A DNA stretch of 64,000 nucleotides from Clostridia bacterium (GTDB lineage Bacteria; Bacillota; Clostridia; Christensenellales; CAG-138), in assembly GCA_017509785.1 (NCBI GenBank), contig JAFWOT010000024.1, positions 57,871-121,870 of the forward strand, read 5' to 3'. Below, piece after piece: positions 1 to 8,144 of this stretch (position 1 is the stretch's first letter; each line of letters opens with the position of its first letter). Both the position numbers and the translations under genes were made by a program. The notes under the pieces are model-generated. The model was not told where the DNA came from. It saw nothing but the letters and a program-made list of their open reading frames with translations, and did no database searches.

Positions 1-1209
1 GAGCGGCAGGGGATTGCGGCCTCTGCCCGCCTCCACCGTGAAGCCCGGGCGGCGGAAGCGGTCGATGAACCAGTCGCGGTACCCCGCGCGGGAGGAGGCG
101 TCCGGCACCTCGGCGACTTCGTAACCGGAGACCTCGGCCATGGCTTTTGCGATCTCCGCCGAGCCTTCGGGCTCGATATCCTTATAACGCGGGTAGATCT
201 CGCCGCCCTGCGTGTGATATGCGATGACCATATCCGGGTCCTCCCGGAGGGTGAGCTCGTAAAGCGCACGGGCCTCCGGCGCCTCCAACGGAGCGCTGCC
301 GACGTAATCCCGCGGGGCGGGGCGAGTGTATCCCTCGGCGAATTTCATCCTTCTTGCCTCCTCCCAATCCGCGGGATAGCTGAGGTTGAGGTCGATCCCC
401 TCCGCGTTCGCCTTCCACCCCTGCGGGAAGGGTATGTCCGGGTATCCTTCCGCGATGGAAAGCGCCCGCGCGAAGCCCTTCTTCGATATGGCCGAATTGA
501 CGAGGTCGACGCCGTCGGGATCGACCGCCGGGACGAGTATGAGCTTCACCCGCCCGAAGAGAGCGGCGGCGCTCCTTCCTTCGACGGAGGCTTTGGCGGA
601 ATACGCGGCGGCATAGGTCTCGAGGAAGTCGAGCGTCAGCGTCGAGGTGATCCATTCGTTCGCGTGGTGAGCGGCGGCGACGAGCACCCGCGCATCCCCC
701 CGCCCGACGGTGAATACGGTTATGGGCTTGCCGAGAACGGATCTTCCCGCCTCCGAAACGCCTATGAACGGATAGCGGGCGCGCAGCCCCTCCGCGATAA
801 AGCCGAGCAGCCCGGAAGAAAAGGGCGCGTCCGTCGGAACGACGGGGAAGCCGAGAGGCACTGTGATCTCCGCGCCAACGGGCAGATCCGCCGGGTCGAG
901 CCCCGGGTTTGCCGTGACGAGCGCCTCCGTGCGCGTGCCGAAGCGCTTCGCGAGGCGGTAGAAGCTGTCGCCCGGGCGGAGCTTCACCCGGATGTACCCC
1001 GATAGATAAGGCTCCGCGGCGGCGTTCGTTTTTGCCCCCGCGACGCCGTCGGGCGTGAGCCCGTGAGCGGATTGAAAGCGGCGGACGCCGTTGAGCGTCC
1101 GCGTGCCGAAGAGCCCGTCGAGCTCCCCGCGATAGCTGCCCTCGCGCTTCAGCGCAAGCTGCAGGAGCAGCACGCCGTTCCCGCGGCTGCCGTAGCGAAC
1201 TGTATCCAT
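1..1209 (-). CDS. M14 zinc carboxypeptidase with peptidoglycan-binding and LysM domains (3' end cut by window edge)
   Basis: Probable secreted or wall-associated gamma-D-glutamyl-diamino acid peptidase acting on peptidoglycan stem peptides. In order: a PG_binding_1 domain (about residues 1-60, NGVRRFQ motif), a LysM-like segment (about 73-118, RPGDSFYRLAKRFGT), then an M14 domain. Its zinc ligands are visible as HHANEW (HxxE) and the later His in AYHTQGGE; the catalytic Glu lies in FTVEAGRG near the window edge. No signal peptide is seen. The ATG at 1209 is preferred over an in-frame ATG at 1221 because GGAGG lies just upstream of it. The domain order matches clostridial and bacillar LytF-II-like or spore-related enzymes. 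The family call is firm; the exact substrate is inferred. The stop lies left of base 1. Confidence 0.88.
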   Translation of the reverse strand, partial: MDTVRYGSRGNGVLLLQLALKREGSYRGELDGLFGTRTLNGVRRFQSAHGLTPDGVAGAKTNAAAEPYLSGYIRVKLRPGDSFYRLAKRFGTRTEALVTANPGLDPADLPVGAEITVPLGFPVVPTDAPFSSGLLGFIAEGLRARYPFIGVSEAGRSVLGKPITVFTVGRGDARVLVAAAHHANEWITSTLTLDFLETYAAAYSAKASVEGRSAAALFGRVKLILVPAVDPDGVDLVNSAISKKGFARALSIAEGYPDIPFPQGWKANAEGIDLNLSYPADWEEARRMKFAEGYTRPAPRDYVGSAPLEAPEARALYELTLREDPDMVIAYHTQGGEIYPRYKDIEPEGSAEIAKAMAEVSGYEVAEVPDASSRAGYRDWFIDRFRRPGFTVEAGRGRNPLPL

Positions 1210-1271
1210 ATCTGCCTCCATGGGTTTTTTATGATATTATGCGCTTCGGCGGCGGGGGATGACAGCGGAAA

Positions 1272-1294
1272 GGGAGCCGCATGCCGCGGCTCCC
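1272..1294 (-). terminator. Hairpin after the VWA gene
   Basis: Inverted repeat GGGAGCCGC / GCGGCTCCC with a 5-nt loop, between the stop of the VWA gene and the start of the M14 peptidase. It is followed on the minus strand by a short T stretch (TTTCC), so it is a plausible but weak intrinsic terminator. Confidence 0.5.
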
Positions 1295-1317
1295 CGTTGG
1301 CAGCTATGATCTGCCCG

Positions 1318-1965
1318 TCAATCGCGCCTGTTCTCGATCTCTTCCTTCCAGGAGGCGGGTATGGCCTCATCGCAGCGGAGGGAGGAAATGGCGGCGCCCA
1401 TCGCCTTGAAATTCATGCGGGTGCCCTTCCTGTCTGCCTTGTAGGTGACGGCGCGGTCCTCGGAGATGCCGAAATGCCTCGCGGTCTCGACGGCGTCGAT
1501 GTTCGCGCCGAGGAAGAGGAATTCCCAGCCGAGCTCCTTCTGCGCGGAGATCATGCGCTTGACCTCGTCGGAGGAGTATCGGGTGGAGGCGTTCTCCATG
1601 CCGTCGGTCGTGATGATGAATATCGTGTGGGCGGGGACGTCCTCGGGACGGATGTACTTGTGGACCTTCCTGACGTGGCTTATCGCGCCGCCGATCGCGT
1701 CGACGAGGGCGGTGCAGCCGCGGACGAAATACTGCTTTTCGGTCATGGGTTCGACCTTTTCGATGGGGACGCGGTCGTGCAGCACCTCGGAGACGTTGTC
1801 GAAGAGTATGGTGGAGACGAAGGCCCCGCCCTCCTCCTTCTTCTGCTTTTCGAGCATGGCGTTGAAGCCGCCGATGGTGTCGGATTCGAGCCCGCCCATG
1901 GAGCCCGAACGGTCGAGGATGAAGACGATCTCGGTGAGGTTGTTGGTGGTTTCTGCGTTTTTCAT
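1318..1965 (-). CDS. von Willebrand factor A (VWA) domain protein
   Basis: A stand-alone VWA domain of 215 residues. The N-terminal beta strand carries the MIDAS metal motif DRSGS (residues about 18-22), with a later Thr and the TTDGMEN segment completing the site, so metal-dependent protein binding is expected. There is no signal peptide or membrane segment, so it should be cytoplasmic, like the small VWA proteins related to TerY/YfbK-type factors in Clostridia. The ATG at 1965 has AGGAGG at the right spacing; an upstream extension in the same frame is rejected because it crosses non-coding sequence and the terminator of the gene upstream. Partner unknown. Confidence 0.85.
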   Translation of the reverse strand: MKNAETTNNLTEIVFILDRSGSMGGLESDTIGGFNAMLEKQKKEEGGAFVSTILFDNVSEVLHDRVPIEKVEPMTEKQYFVRGCTALVDAIGGAISHVRKVHKYIRPEDVPAHTIFIITTDGMENASTRYSSDEVKRMISAQKELGWEFLFLGANIDAVETARHFGISEDRAVTYKADRKGTRMNFKAMGAAISSLRCDEAIPASWKEEIENRRD

Positions 1966-2057
1966 GGGTCTGTACCTCCTGATTTGTTTTTGTTGACCAC
2001 ATGATACACCGGGAAAGCGCGCCCCGGGTCGCCTGACGGGCGACATTTTCAAAAACC

Positions 2058-2096
2058 GAAAAAAGAAAAGCACGGCCGGAGTTTCCTCTGCCGTGC
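2058..2096 (-). terminator. Intrinsic terminator of the zinc-ribbon gene
   Basis: Minus-strand stem GCACGGC / GCCGTGC with a 13-nt loop, followed by TTTTCTTTTTT. It lies just downstream of the zinc-ribbon protein stop, and so separates it from the VWA gene. Confidence 0.8.
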
Positions 2097-2140
2097 GGTC
2101 GTTCATCGTTTGCCCGATGATGGCTTTATCGCGTAACTGA

Positions 2141-2416
2141 TCAGTTGCCGCGGTGCGCAGCGAAGCAGGCGCTGCAGTAGACGGGACGGTCCGTCTTCGG
2201 CTCGAACGGGATCTTCGTGGGAGCGCCGCACTCCGCACAGATGGCGTCGTACATCACGCGCTCGCCGCGGGCGGCGTTCTTGCGAGCCTGACGGCATGCC
2301 TTGCAGCGGGTGGGCTCGTTCTGGAAGCCCTTCTCCGCGTAGAATTCCTGCTCGCCGGCGGTGAAGGTGAATTCAGCGCCGCAGTCCTTACAAACCAGTA
2401 CCTTGTCTTCAAACAT
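2141..2416 (-). CDS. CxxC/CxxC zinc-ribbon protein
   Basis: Small protein of 91 residues with two pairs of zinc-binding motifs: CKDC and CKAC in the N-terminal half, then CAEC and CSAC in the C-terminal half (VYCSACF). This resembles the widespread clostridial zinc-ribbon family with an internal CxxC-x17-CxxC module, often annotated only as zinc-ribbon domain protein. Such proteins are thought to bind nucleic acid or ribosomes, but no function is established. It lies directly downstream, same strand, of the structured RNA at 2453-2660 and shares no obvious promoter other than read-through from that RNA. Confidence 0.82.
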   Translation of the reverse strand: MFEDKVLVCKDCGAEFTFTAGEQEFYAEKGFQNEPTRCKACRQARKNAARGERVMYDAICAECGAPTKIPFEPKTDRPVYCSACFAAHRGN

Positions 2417-2452
2417 TTTGGATCATAACCCCTCTATATTTTTTGGCAAAAA

Positions 2453-2660
2453 CAGCGGCTGACCTGGTCTTTGACCCCACACTCGCCTGTTGCCGCTATC
2501 GCTACCCGGATATTCCCTCTCACTACACGCGGTCTCAGCCATGGCTGACAGGACTTACTTCTAAACCGCACCATGCTCACGGGGGCTTTGCCCCGCTTAC
2601 GTGGATCGCTTCGCCTGCGACTGGCATCGACTTTCAACCACAGACCCGTTATTTTCGCTG
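2453..2660 (-). ncRNA. Structured noncoding RNA, about 208 nt (possibly raiA-motif-like)
   Basis: No plausible gene fits this stretch, but it has all parts of an independent RNA gene: a promoter 6 nt upstream, pairing ends (CAGCG at the 5' end with CGCTG at the 3' end) and an immediate T5 run. Further nested helices can be drawn on the minus strand: GGTCT with AGACC, TTGA with TCAA, CACG/CGTG enclosing GGGGC-AAA-GCCCC, GCGGTT with GACCGC, and CAGCC/GGCTG. The branched shape does not fit 6S RNA, tmRNA, RNase P or SRP RNA as I know them. The size, high-expression promoter and clostridial setting fit the raiA RNA motif, but I cannot confirm this without a covariance model. Confidence 0.72.
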
Positions 2661-2665
2661 AATGG

Positions 2666-2694
2666 ATTATAACTCTTTTTATGATTATTTTCAA
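2666..2694 (-). promoter_or_regulatory. Consensus sigma-A promoter of the structured RNA
   Basis: Minus strand TTGAAA, a 17-nt spacer, then TATAAT. The expected start point falls at about 2659-2660, exactly where the closing helix of the RNA begins. Confidence 0.88.
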
Positions 2695-2807
2695 CCCCAT
2701 TCGGGAACGAAAAAAATATATTGCAGAGAAAAACTTAAATAATTCAAGGAAAAAAGCGCAGCATGAGCGCCCGAAAAAATATTTAGAAAAAATGTTCGTT
2801 AAAACAC

Positions 2808-2837
2808 TTGACTAATACGGAACGAGTGTGCTATAAT
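2808..2837 (+). promoter_or_regulatory. Promoter of the phage-derived cassette
   Basis: TTGACT, an 18-nt spacer, and TATAAT. The transcript would start near 2844, immediately before the structured leader. This is a host housekeeping-type promoter rather than an obvious phage late promoter. Confidence 0.8.
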
Positions 2838-2845
2838 ATTATTGT

Positions 2846-2925
2846 GAAGCAAGCGTTGACGAGAGCGCGTTCCCGACCCGTGAGGTCGGGGGAGCGCATC
2901 CCGCTTGTTTCTTTTTTATTTTTTT
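2846..2925 (+). promoter_or_regulatory. Structured, terminator-like leader before the phage cassette
   Basis: A 10-bp closing stem (GAAGCAAGCG at 2846-2855 with CGCTTGTTTC at 2902-2911, one G-T pair) encloses a GCGC/GCGC helix and an apical hairpin CCCGACC-CGTGA-GGTCGGG. It is followed at once by TTTTTTATTTTTTT. It therefore looks like an intrinsic terminator or attenuator sitting between the promoter and the first cassette gene. I cannot assign it to a known riboswitch class. Confidence 0.55.
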
Positions 2926-2939
2926 GAAAGGAGAAGGAT

Positions 2940-3386
2940 ATGAAAGAGAAAGGTTTCAAGAGGCTTCTCGACGAGGTGAAGGGCTTTTCCGCGGCGGATG
3001 AAGGCGAGGCGGAGCCCGTCGGCGCGGAGAGCCCCGCTGCAAAGCTCGGCAGGTTCATACTCGATTCGCTGGGCTCCGTCGAGGGCGTGAGCGAGGAGGA
3101 ACTCGTGGAGGCGCTGATCGGAGCGTTCTCCTCCCGCAGGGGCGGAGCCGGGAGCGGCGAAGCGCCTTCCGCGGAGCCGGAGGAGCTCACCGCGGCGGAG
3201 CTTGCGGAGTCCCCGTCGGAGGGCGGATTCCCCTTTGAGAGGGCCGACCGCGCTCCCATGCCCATGAGGACGGGGAGCGGCGGCGCGCGCCCGGTGGATT
3301 ATTCCGAGATGTCAACGAAGCAGTTCAACGATCTGCGCAGGATGCTTAAGAAGGCAAGCGCGGACGGCAGAAGGATCAAACTCTGA
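2940..3386 (+). CDS. Putative phage scaffolding-like protein
   Basis: 148 residues, highly charged: an acidic, Ala/Gly/Glu-rich N-terminal two thirds and a basic helical C terminus (LRRMLKKASADGRR). No catalytic motif or membrane segment. Its place just upstream of the major capsid gene, plus acidic body and basic C-terminal helix, fit a capsid scaffold, but the sequence itself is not one I recognise. The ATG is preceded by GAAAGGAG. It is the first gene after the promoter and terminator-like leader. A head-decoration or unrelated small protein remains possible. Confidence 0.6.
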   Translation: MKEKGFKRLLDEVKGFSAADEGEAEPVGAESPAAKLGRFILDSLGSVEGVSEEELVEALIGAFSSRRGGAGSGEAPSAEPEELTAAELAESPSEGGFPFERADRAPMPMRTGSGGARPVDYSEMSTKQFNDLRRMLKKASADGRRIKL

Positions 3387-3412
3387 AAAACAGCCGAAAG
3401 AAAGGAATCGAT

Positions 3413-4621
3413 ATGGCAAACACAGTTATCAACACAGTCGCCGGCATGACGGCGAACACCGGTTACCCCTCCACTTTTTACGACAGGCAGCTCCTCGAGA
3501 GCGCCAAGACGAGGTTCGTTCACGCGGAATTCGGGCAGAAGCGCCCCATACCCCGCAACAGCGGAAATCACGTAAACTTCCGCAGATGGAACCTTTTTGA
3601 TCCCAATACGGCCATAGAAGGGCTCGTAGAGGGAGAAACCCCCACCGGTCAGTCCCTTTCGCAGACCGACGTGGAAGCGACCGTCAAGCAGTACGGCGCT
3701 TACGTCGAGGTCTCCGATCTGCTCGATCTGACCGGCTATGACAGCGTCATCAACGACTCCGCCGAGCTCCTCGGCGAGCAGATCGGCACCGTGGTCGAAT
3801 GGGTCACGAGGGACGCCATGTGCGCGACGGCGAACGTCCAGTACGCGGGCGGCGCGCAGAGCCGCGTCGAGCTCGACGGCACGAAGAAGCTGACCGTCGA
3901 GGAGATCAGGAAGGCGGTACGCACCCTCAAGAAGAACAAGGCGCGTCAGTTCGCGGACGACGGCCGCCAGCCGCATTTCATCTGCATCTGCTCTCCGGAC
4001 GCCACCTACGACCTCCAGAACGACGAGAACTGGAAGAACGTATCCACCTATCAGAACGCCGAGGCGATCTATTCCGGCGAGATAGGCAGGCTCTACGGAG
4101 TCGTGTTCGTCGAGAGCACCGAGGCGAAGATCTACGAGCAGAGCGTCCGCAACCAGGTCAAGACCGCGACGACCAACTCGGCGACATTCGCTCTTAAAAA
4201 CGTCCCCACCGCCGCGGAAAAGGAGTACCTTTCCAAGGGCGGGAACAAGCTCGTCATCGGCGGCACGGAATACACCCTTGCGGCGACGGGTTCCTTTACG
4301 GAGGCCACCAATACGGTCAAGCTCAGCGCGGCGGCGACGCTTGCCGCCAACGCTTCCGTCCGCAGCATGGACGCGGGCGCCATGGACTCCGAGGGCAACG
4401 CGCTGCCCGTCCACGCGACGCTCGTATTCGGCAGGGACGCCTACGGCGTTGTGGACGTTGACGGCAAGGGCGCGGTCCAGCTCATAGTCAAGCCCCACGG
4501 CTCCTCCGGCACGGCGGATCCGCTCGATCAGCGCGCGACCGTCGGCGCGAAGGTGACCGCCTACGCCGCGGTGCTGCTCAACGATCTCTGGCTCGTCAAG
4601 ATCGAGCACACGGTCTCCTGA
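3413..4621 (+). CDS. N4-gp56-type major capsid protein
   Basis: 402 residues with the features of the N4-gp56 family of HK97-fold capsid proteins: an N-terminal region beginning TVINTVAGMTANTGY, the RHAEFGQKRPIP-like stretch (here VHAEFGQKRPIPRN), VNFRRWN, EGETPTGQSLSQTDVEATV and the QYGAYVEVSDLL core. It builds the icosahedral shell. The start has a GAAAGGAATCGAT ribosome site. It follows the putative scaffold by 26 nt and precedes a virion-like gene of unknown role, as expected for a head module. The gene is intact and full length for the family. Confidence 0.88.
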   Translation: MANTVINTVAGMTANTGYPSTFYDRQLLESAKTRFVHAEFGQKRPIPRNSGNHVNFRRWNLFDPNTAIEGLVEGETPTGQSLSQTDVEATVKQYGAYVEVSDLLDLTGYDSVINDSAELLGEQIGTVVEWVTRDAMCATANVQYAGGAQSRVELDGTKKLTVEEIRKAVRTLKKNKARQFADDGRQPHFICICSPDATYDLQNDENWKNVSTYQNAEAIYSGEIGRLYGVVFVESTEAKIYEQSVRNQVKTATTNSATFALKNVPTAAEKEYLSKGGNKLVIGGTEYTLAATGSFTEATNTVKLSAAATLAANASVRSMDAGAMDSEGNALPVHATLVFGRDAYGVVDVDGKGAVQLIVKPHGSSGTADPLDQRATVGAKVTAYAAVLLNDLWLVKIEHTVS

Positions 4622-4636
4622 CGGGGGTGAGCGCGA

Positions 4637-5737
4637 GTGGCAAGGTTGATATCAAGGTTCGGGCTCCGCAAAAGGCGTGAATACACCGATGATATTCCCG
4701 TGAACGAGCGCCGTGAGGCGGCTCTCGGCGGATACCCCGAAGCGCAGGACCCTGCCGCCGTCGGGGGAGCCTTTGCGGGCTCCCCCGAGGAGGCGGCCCC
4801 GAAGCCCGCGTACGTTCCCCGCGCCGGGGCGGCGGACTCACAGACGGCCTCCGTCACGGAGGAAAGCACGGCTCCCCAAAGCGGGTCGGCAGACGCCGCT
4901 CCGCAGGAAGCTTCCGCGCAGAGCGGTACGGAATACGATCTTGACGCGGGGCTCTCGGAGCTCTACACGAATCTCTACAACAAGCTCCGCTCCTACGGCG
5001 TGACGAGCATACCGAGCTTCGACGCGCTCTTTGGGCTCTTCGAGAGCTTCCTCCGTCCTTCGATCGACGCGGCCATCGCCGCAAGGATGAAGCGCGGCAG
5101 GACGAACATGGCGGAACTCGACGCGGACGCCTATGCCCGCGGGATGGGCGGCTCGAGCTATATCAGCTCCATGAGATCCCGTGAGCAGGACGACGTCGAT
5201 TCCGACATTTTGGGCCTCGAGGGGCAGTACGCGGCTTCGATGTCCGAGTATCTCTATAAGGCGCTCAACGCCATGCAGGAGCTCGAGGCGGATTTCCGCA
5301 AGACGCAGATGAACATCGCCGCCCAGCGCGAGCTGACGAGGATGCAGATAAACGCCGCCAACGCGAGAGCCTCGGCGCACGGCTCCGGAAAGGGGTCGGG
5401 CAAGTCCTCGGGAAAGAGCACGGCGGCCTACGGGCACACCAAGAACGGCGCTTATTTCGACGGCACGTGGTACGACGGGGATTTCTCCTACCTGCAGTCG
5501 AACGCCACCTATAACGACTACGCGGGGTATCTCAGGAGCCTCACGCCCGCGCAGCGCTATCTCTTCTTCACGAGCGATCAGCGCACGTGGAGGATGCGCC
5601 GCTGGCAGGTGCAGTACAACCTGCCTCAGATCGATTATCTCGATCTTTACTCCGAATACATGACGAGCGGCTCCGTCCCTTCGATCCCGAAGCCGCCTAA
5701 GGGGGTGCGGCCCAAATGGCCGAATATGCTTTACTGA
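4637..5737 (+). CDS. Unknown phage virion-like protein
   Basis: 366 residues starting at GTG, with GGGGGTGA 7 nt upstream. It has an acidic low-complexity N-terminal region (residues about 20-110, rich in Ala, Pro, Glu), a helical middle part (about 110-250, with EYLYKALNAMQELEADF), a Gly/Ser/Lys linker (HGSGKGSGKSSGKS) and a compact aromatic C-terminal part rich in Tyr, Trp and Phe. I do not recognise the family. Its place between the capsid and fibre genes suggests a connector, internal virion or stopper protein. The 3' end overlaps the fibre gene by 22 nt, so the two are translationally linked. Confidence 0.6.
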   Translation: MARLISRFGLRKRREYTDDIPVNERREAALGGYPEAQDPAAVGGAFAGSPEEAAPKPAYVPRAGAADSQTASVTEESTAPQSGSADAAPQEASAQSGTEYDLDAGLSELYTNLYNKLRSYGVTSIPSFDALFGLFESFLRPSIDAAIAARMKRGRTNMAELDADAYARGMGGSSYISSMRSREQDDVDSDILGLEGQYAASMSEYLYKALNAMQELEADFRKTQMNIAAQRELTRMQINAANARASAHGSGKGSGKSSGKSTAAYGHTKNGAYFDGTWYDGDFSYLQSNATYNDYAGYLRSLTPAQRYLFFTSDQRTWRMRRWQVQYNLPQIDYLDLYSEYMTSGSVPSIPKPPKGVRPKWPNMLY

Positions 5738-7089
5738 AAAGATTCGCCGTGACGGTCGACCTCAAGCAGAGGTGCATAGGCAGGAATTTCGAGGTCGTCG
5801 AGGGGGATACGGGCAACGTGGTCGAAGTCACGGTGCTGGACGGCGGAGCGCCCGTCGACCTGACCGGCGTAAGCGTGAAGGCGGTGTTCTCCTCCCCGGC
5901 GGGGACGGCGGTGCAGGAGGGGGATTCGATCTCCCTCGGAGAGGGCGTCGTTACGATACGCCTGTATCCCGGGTCCTATGCCGCGGGCCCCGTCGAGGCG
6001 GAGCTTCAGCTCTATTCCGCCGGGGAGGCGGCCGGGGGTGAGGGGAACGACGTGCTCGTCACCACGGCAAGGTTCGGCTTCGACTGCCGAAGGGCGATCC
6101 TGAACGCCGATTCGATCACGGCAATGCCGCAGTTCCCCATGCTCACGGAGCTCGCGAACTCCATCGGGCAGGCGGAGGCCGAGCGCGTGCTGAACGAGAA
6201 CGCGAGGCAGTCCGCGGAATTCGACCGCGCATATGCCGAACAGATCCGCAGGCTCAACGAGTCGAGGCGGATCGACGCCGAGCTTGCGAGGGCAGCCGCG
6301 GAGGAGACGCGCGCCATAACGGAGACGCTTCGCGCTTCGGCGGAGGAGGGAAGGGTGTCCGCGGAGCTCGCGAGAGCCGCCGCCGAGACCGCCAGAGCCG
6401 ACGCGGAAGCCGTAAGAGCCGCCACCGAGACCGAGCGCGAGGAAGCATTTGAGGCGATGATGAGCCACGGCGCGGGCATGAGCGTCGGCGAAGGCGAACC
6501 CACGCCGTCGATGGAGGGCTCCCTCGGAGGGACGTACCTCGACGAGAGCACCGGCAGGGCGTACGTATGCACGAGCGTATACGGCGCGCCGGGCAGCGAG
6601 GAACGCATCTGGTCCCGCATAAGCTTCGTTTCGCCGTGGAGGACCGTTGTCGACACGACGACCGAAACGAACGAGGCATACTTCGACGTCGCGGGCGACG
6701 CCTATGGCAGGCGATTCAATTTCGATGAGCTGAGGGTGACGATCATCGGCTGTATGACGGGCGCTTCGAGCGCGAACATATACGTCAACGGCGACGAGGT
6801 CAGGTACATCCGCGACAACTCGTTCATGAACAGGGACGGCTACGATCCCTCCGAGAGCATAACTCAGTTCACTCTGAGCGCGCCCGAATTCGGCTTCATC
6901 CGAATGCACAGGGAGCTCGGCGGGATAGTCACCTCCGGGAGCTACTCGAGCGCGAAGGCGCCGCAGACGGCGCTGCTCAAGGTGAACGGCTTCGCGGGGT
7001 ATACCCGGGTGAAGATAGGCTGCGTATCGGCTTCGGCAAGCTTTCTTGCGGGCACGAGGCTGATCGTTGAGGGAAGGAACATCAATTAA
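5716..7089 (+). CDS. BppU-like baseplate/fibre protein
   Basis: 457 residues. The N-terminal 110 residues resemble the BppU-type baseplate domain (GRNFEVVEGDTGNVVEVTV, then a beta sandwich with DLTGVSVKAVF). Next is a long coiled coil of repeated Ala/Glu/Arg units (about 150-245, ARAAAEETRA, ARAAAETARA), then a short collagen-free linker and a beta-rich C-terminal head (about 300-457) that likely binds the host surface. It is probably a trimeric receptor-binding fibre. It overlaps the upstream gene and is followed after 11 nt by the endolysin. The exact receptor cannot be told from sequence. Confidence 0.7.
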   Translation: MAEYALLKRFAVTVDLKQRCIGRNFEVVEGDTGNVVEVTVLDGGAPVDLTGVSVKAVFSSPAGTAVQEGDSISLGEGVVTIRLYPGSYAAGPVEAELQLYSAGEAAGGEGNDVLVTTARFGFDCRRAILNADSITAMPQFPMLTELANSIGQAEAERVLNENARQSAEFDRAYAEQIRRLNESRRIDAELARAAAEETRAITETLRASAEEGRVSAELARAAAETARADAEAVRAATETEREEAFEAMMSHGAGMSVGEGEPTPSMEGSLGGTYLDESTGRAYVCTSVYGAPGSEERIWSRISFVSPWRTVVDTTTETNEAYFDVAGDAYGRRFNFDELRVTIIGCMTGASSANIYVNGDEVRYIRDNSFMNRDGYDPSESITQFTLSAPEFGFIRMHRELGGIVTSGSYSSAKAPQTALLKVNGFAGYTRVKIGCVSASASFLAGTRLIVEGRNIN

Positions 7090-7100
7090 GGAGCAAACGG

Positions 7101-7880
7101 ATGAGAACGGCATTGGAATTCATTACTTTCGCGCTTACACACGCGAAGCGCGGATCTGTACCCGCGGGGGCGAAGCTGCCGATAGAGCCCGACGAGGTCG
7201 GCTCCGAACCGTGGGAATACCTCTACGGCACGACGGGGCACAGGGTCACGAACGCCCTGCTGAACGAGAGGTATGAGAATTTTTACAGGAACAAGGGCTG
7301 GACGAGGGAGGCGTTCGACATGGTCACGGGCTCGTGGCCGACCCTTTCGAGGAAGGCGACCGACTGCCAGGGGCTGCTCGACAGCTTCCTCGGTACGGAC
7401 GTTACGGCGAACTACTGCTATACGGCCTGGTGCACTGAAAAGGGCAATATCGCCGACGTCGACAGGCCGTATGAGCTGGGAGAGGCGCTCTTTTACAGGA
7501 ACTCCGAGGGGCGCATGAGCCACGTCGGTTTCGTCTGCGGGTTCCTTGACGGGGAGCCGCTGACTGTCGAAGCGCGCGGCATACGGTATGGAGTCGTCGT
7601 GACGAAGTTCTCCGACCGCGTGTGGACGCACAGGGGCCTCGTCACGGCAAAGCTCTCATATGAAAAGGAGTACCGCGACGAGCAGATACTCCTTGAAGTG
7701 AAAAGGCCGATGATACAGGGCGAGTGCATACTGAACCTTCAGAAGGCGCTGAACGCCCTCGGCTACTACTGCGGGTTTCCCGACGGCAAATGCGGCAGGA
7801 TCACGATGGGCGGCGTGAGGGAATTCGCGCTGCGGCATGCCGCCGCCGTGCCCGAGGGCGCGGAGGTGAGGAGCGCGTGA
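7101..7880 (+). CDS. Phage endolysin, NlpC/P60-like with PG-binding domain
   Basis: 259 residues. The N-terminal domain has a Cys-His arrangement typical of NlpC/P60 peptidases: the candidate nucleophile in TDCQGLLDS (about residue 93) and the His in MSHVGFVCG (about residue 140). A C-terminal PG_binding_1 domain (about 211-245, LQKALNALGYYCGFPDG) would anchor it to the wall. It should cut peptidoglycan stem peptides at lysis. It has AAGGAG upstream of the ATG and overlaps the holin-like gene by 4 nt (GTGA), a usual lysis-pair arrangement. Confidence 0.8.
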   Translation: MRTALEFITFALTHAKRGSVPAGAKLPIEPDEVGSEPWEYLYGTTGHRVTNALLNERYENFYRNKGWTREAFDMVTGSWPTLSRKATDCQGLLDSFLGTDVTANYCYTAWCTEKGNIADVDRPYELGEALFYRNSEGRMSHVGFVCGFLDGEPLTVEARGIRYGVVVTKFSDRVWTHRGLVTAKLSYEKEYRDEQILLEVKRPMIQGECILNLQKALNALGYYCGFPDGKCGRITMGGVREFALRHAAAVPEGAEVRSA

Positions 7881-8143
7881 ACACTTTTTTCAGCACGCAG
7901 ATGCTTCTCACCTGCTCCGGGGCGACGCTCGCCGTCACGCTGATCACCCAGCTTTTAAAGGGCATTCGCGCCGTGGACAGGCTCCCGACGAGGATCGTGA
8001 GCTACGCGGCGGCGCTTTTGATAATGGCTCTGGCATGGGTCTCCTCCGGCAGCCCGGACTGGCGGGAGCTCCTGCTCCTGCCGGTGAACGCCGTCGTGGT
8101 CGCGCTCGCGGCGAACGGAAGCTATGACGCGATGAGAGCGTGA
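7877..8143 (+). CDS. Putative holin
   Basis: 88 residues starting at GTG, overlapping the endolysin stop. Two or three hydrophobic segments can be seen: MLLTCSGATLAVTLITQLL near the N terminus, IVSYAAALLIMALAWV in the middle and LLLLPVNAVVVALAAN near the C terminus. Small size, membrane character and position directly after the endolysin make holin the best call; sequence alone does not name a holin family. Its stop is only one base from the stop of the convergent EamA gene. Confidence 0.7.
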   Translation: MNTFFSTQMLLTCSGATLAVTLITQLLKGIRAVDRLPTRIVSYAAALLIMALAWVSSGSPDWRELLLLPVNAVVVALAANGSYDAMRA

Positions 8144-8144
8144 T

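Noticed and set aside
2434..2700. Possible small proteins in the 2434-2700 interval
   Set aside because: No ribosome site, no sensible composition, and the interval fits a structured RNA with its own promoter and terminator.
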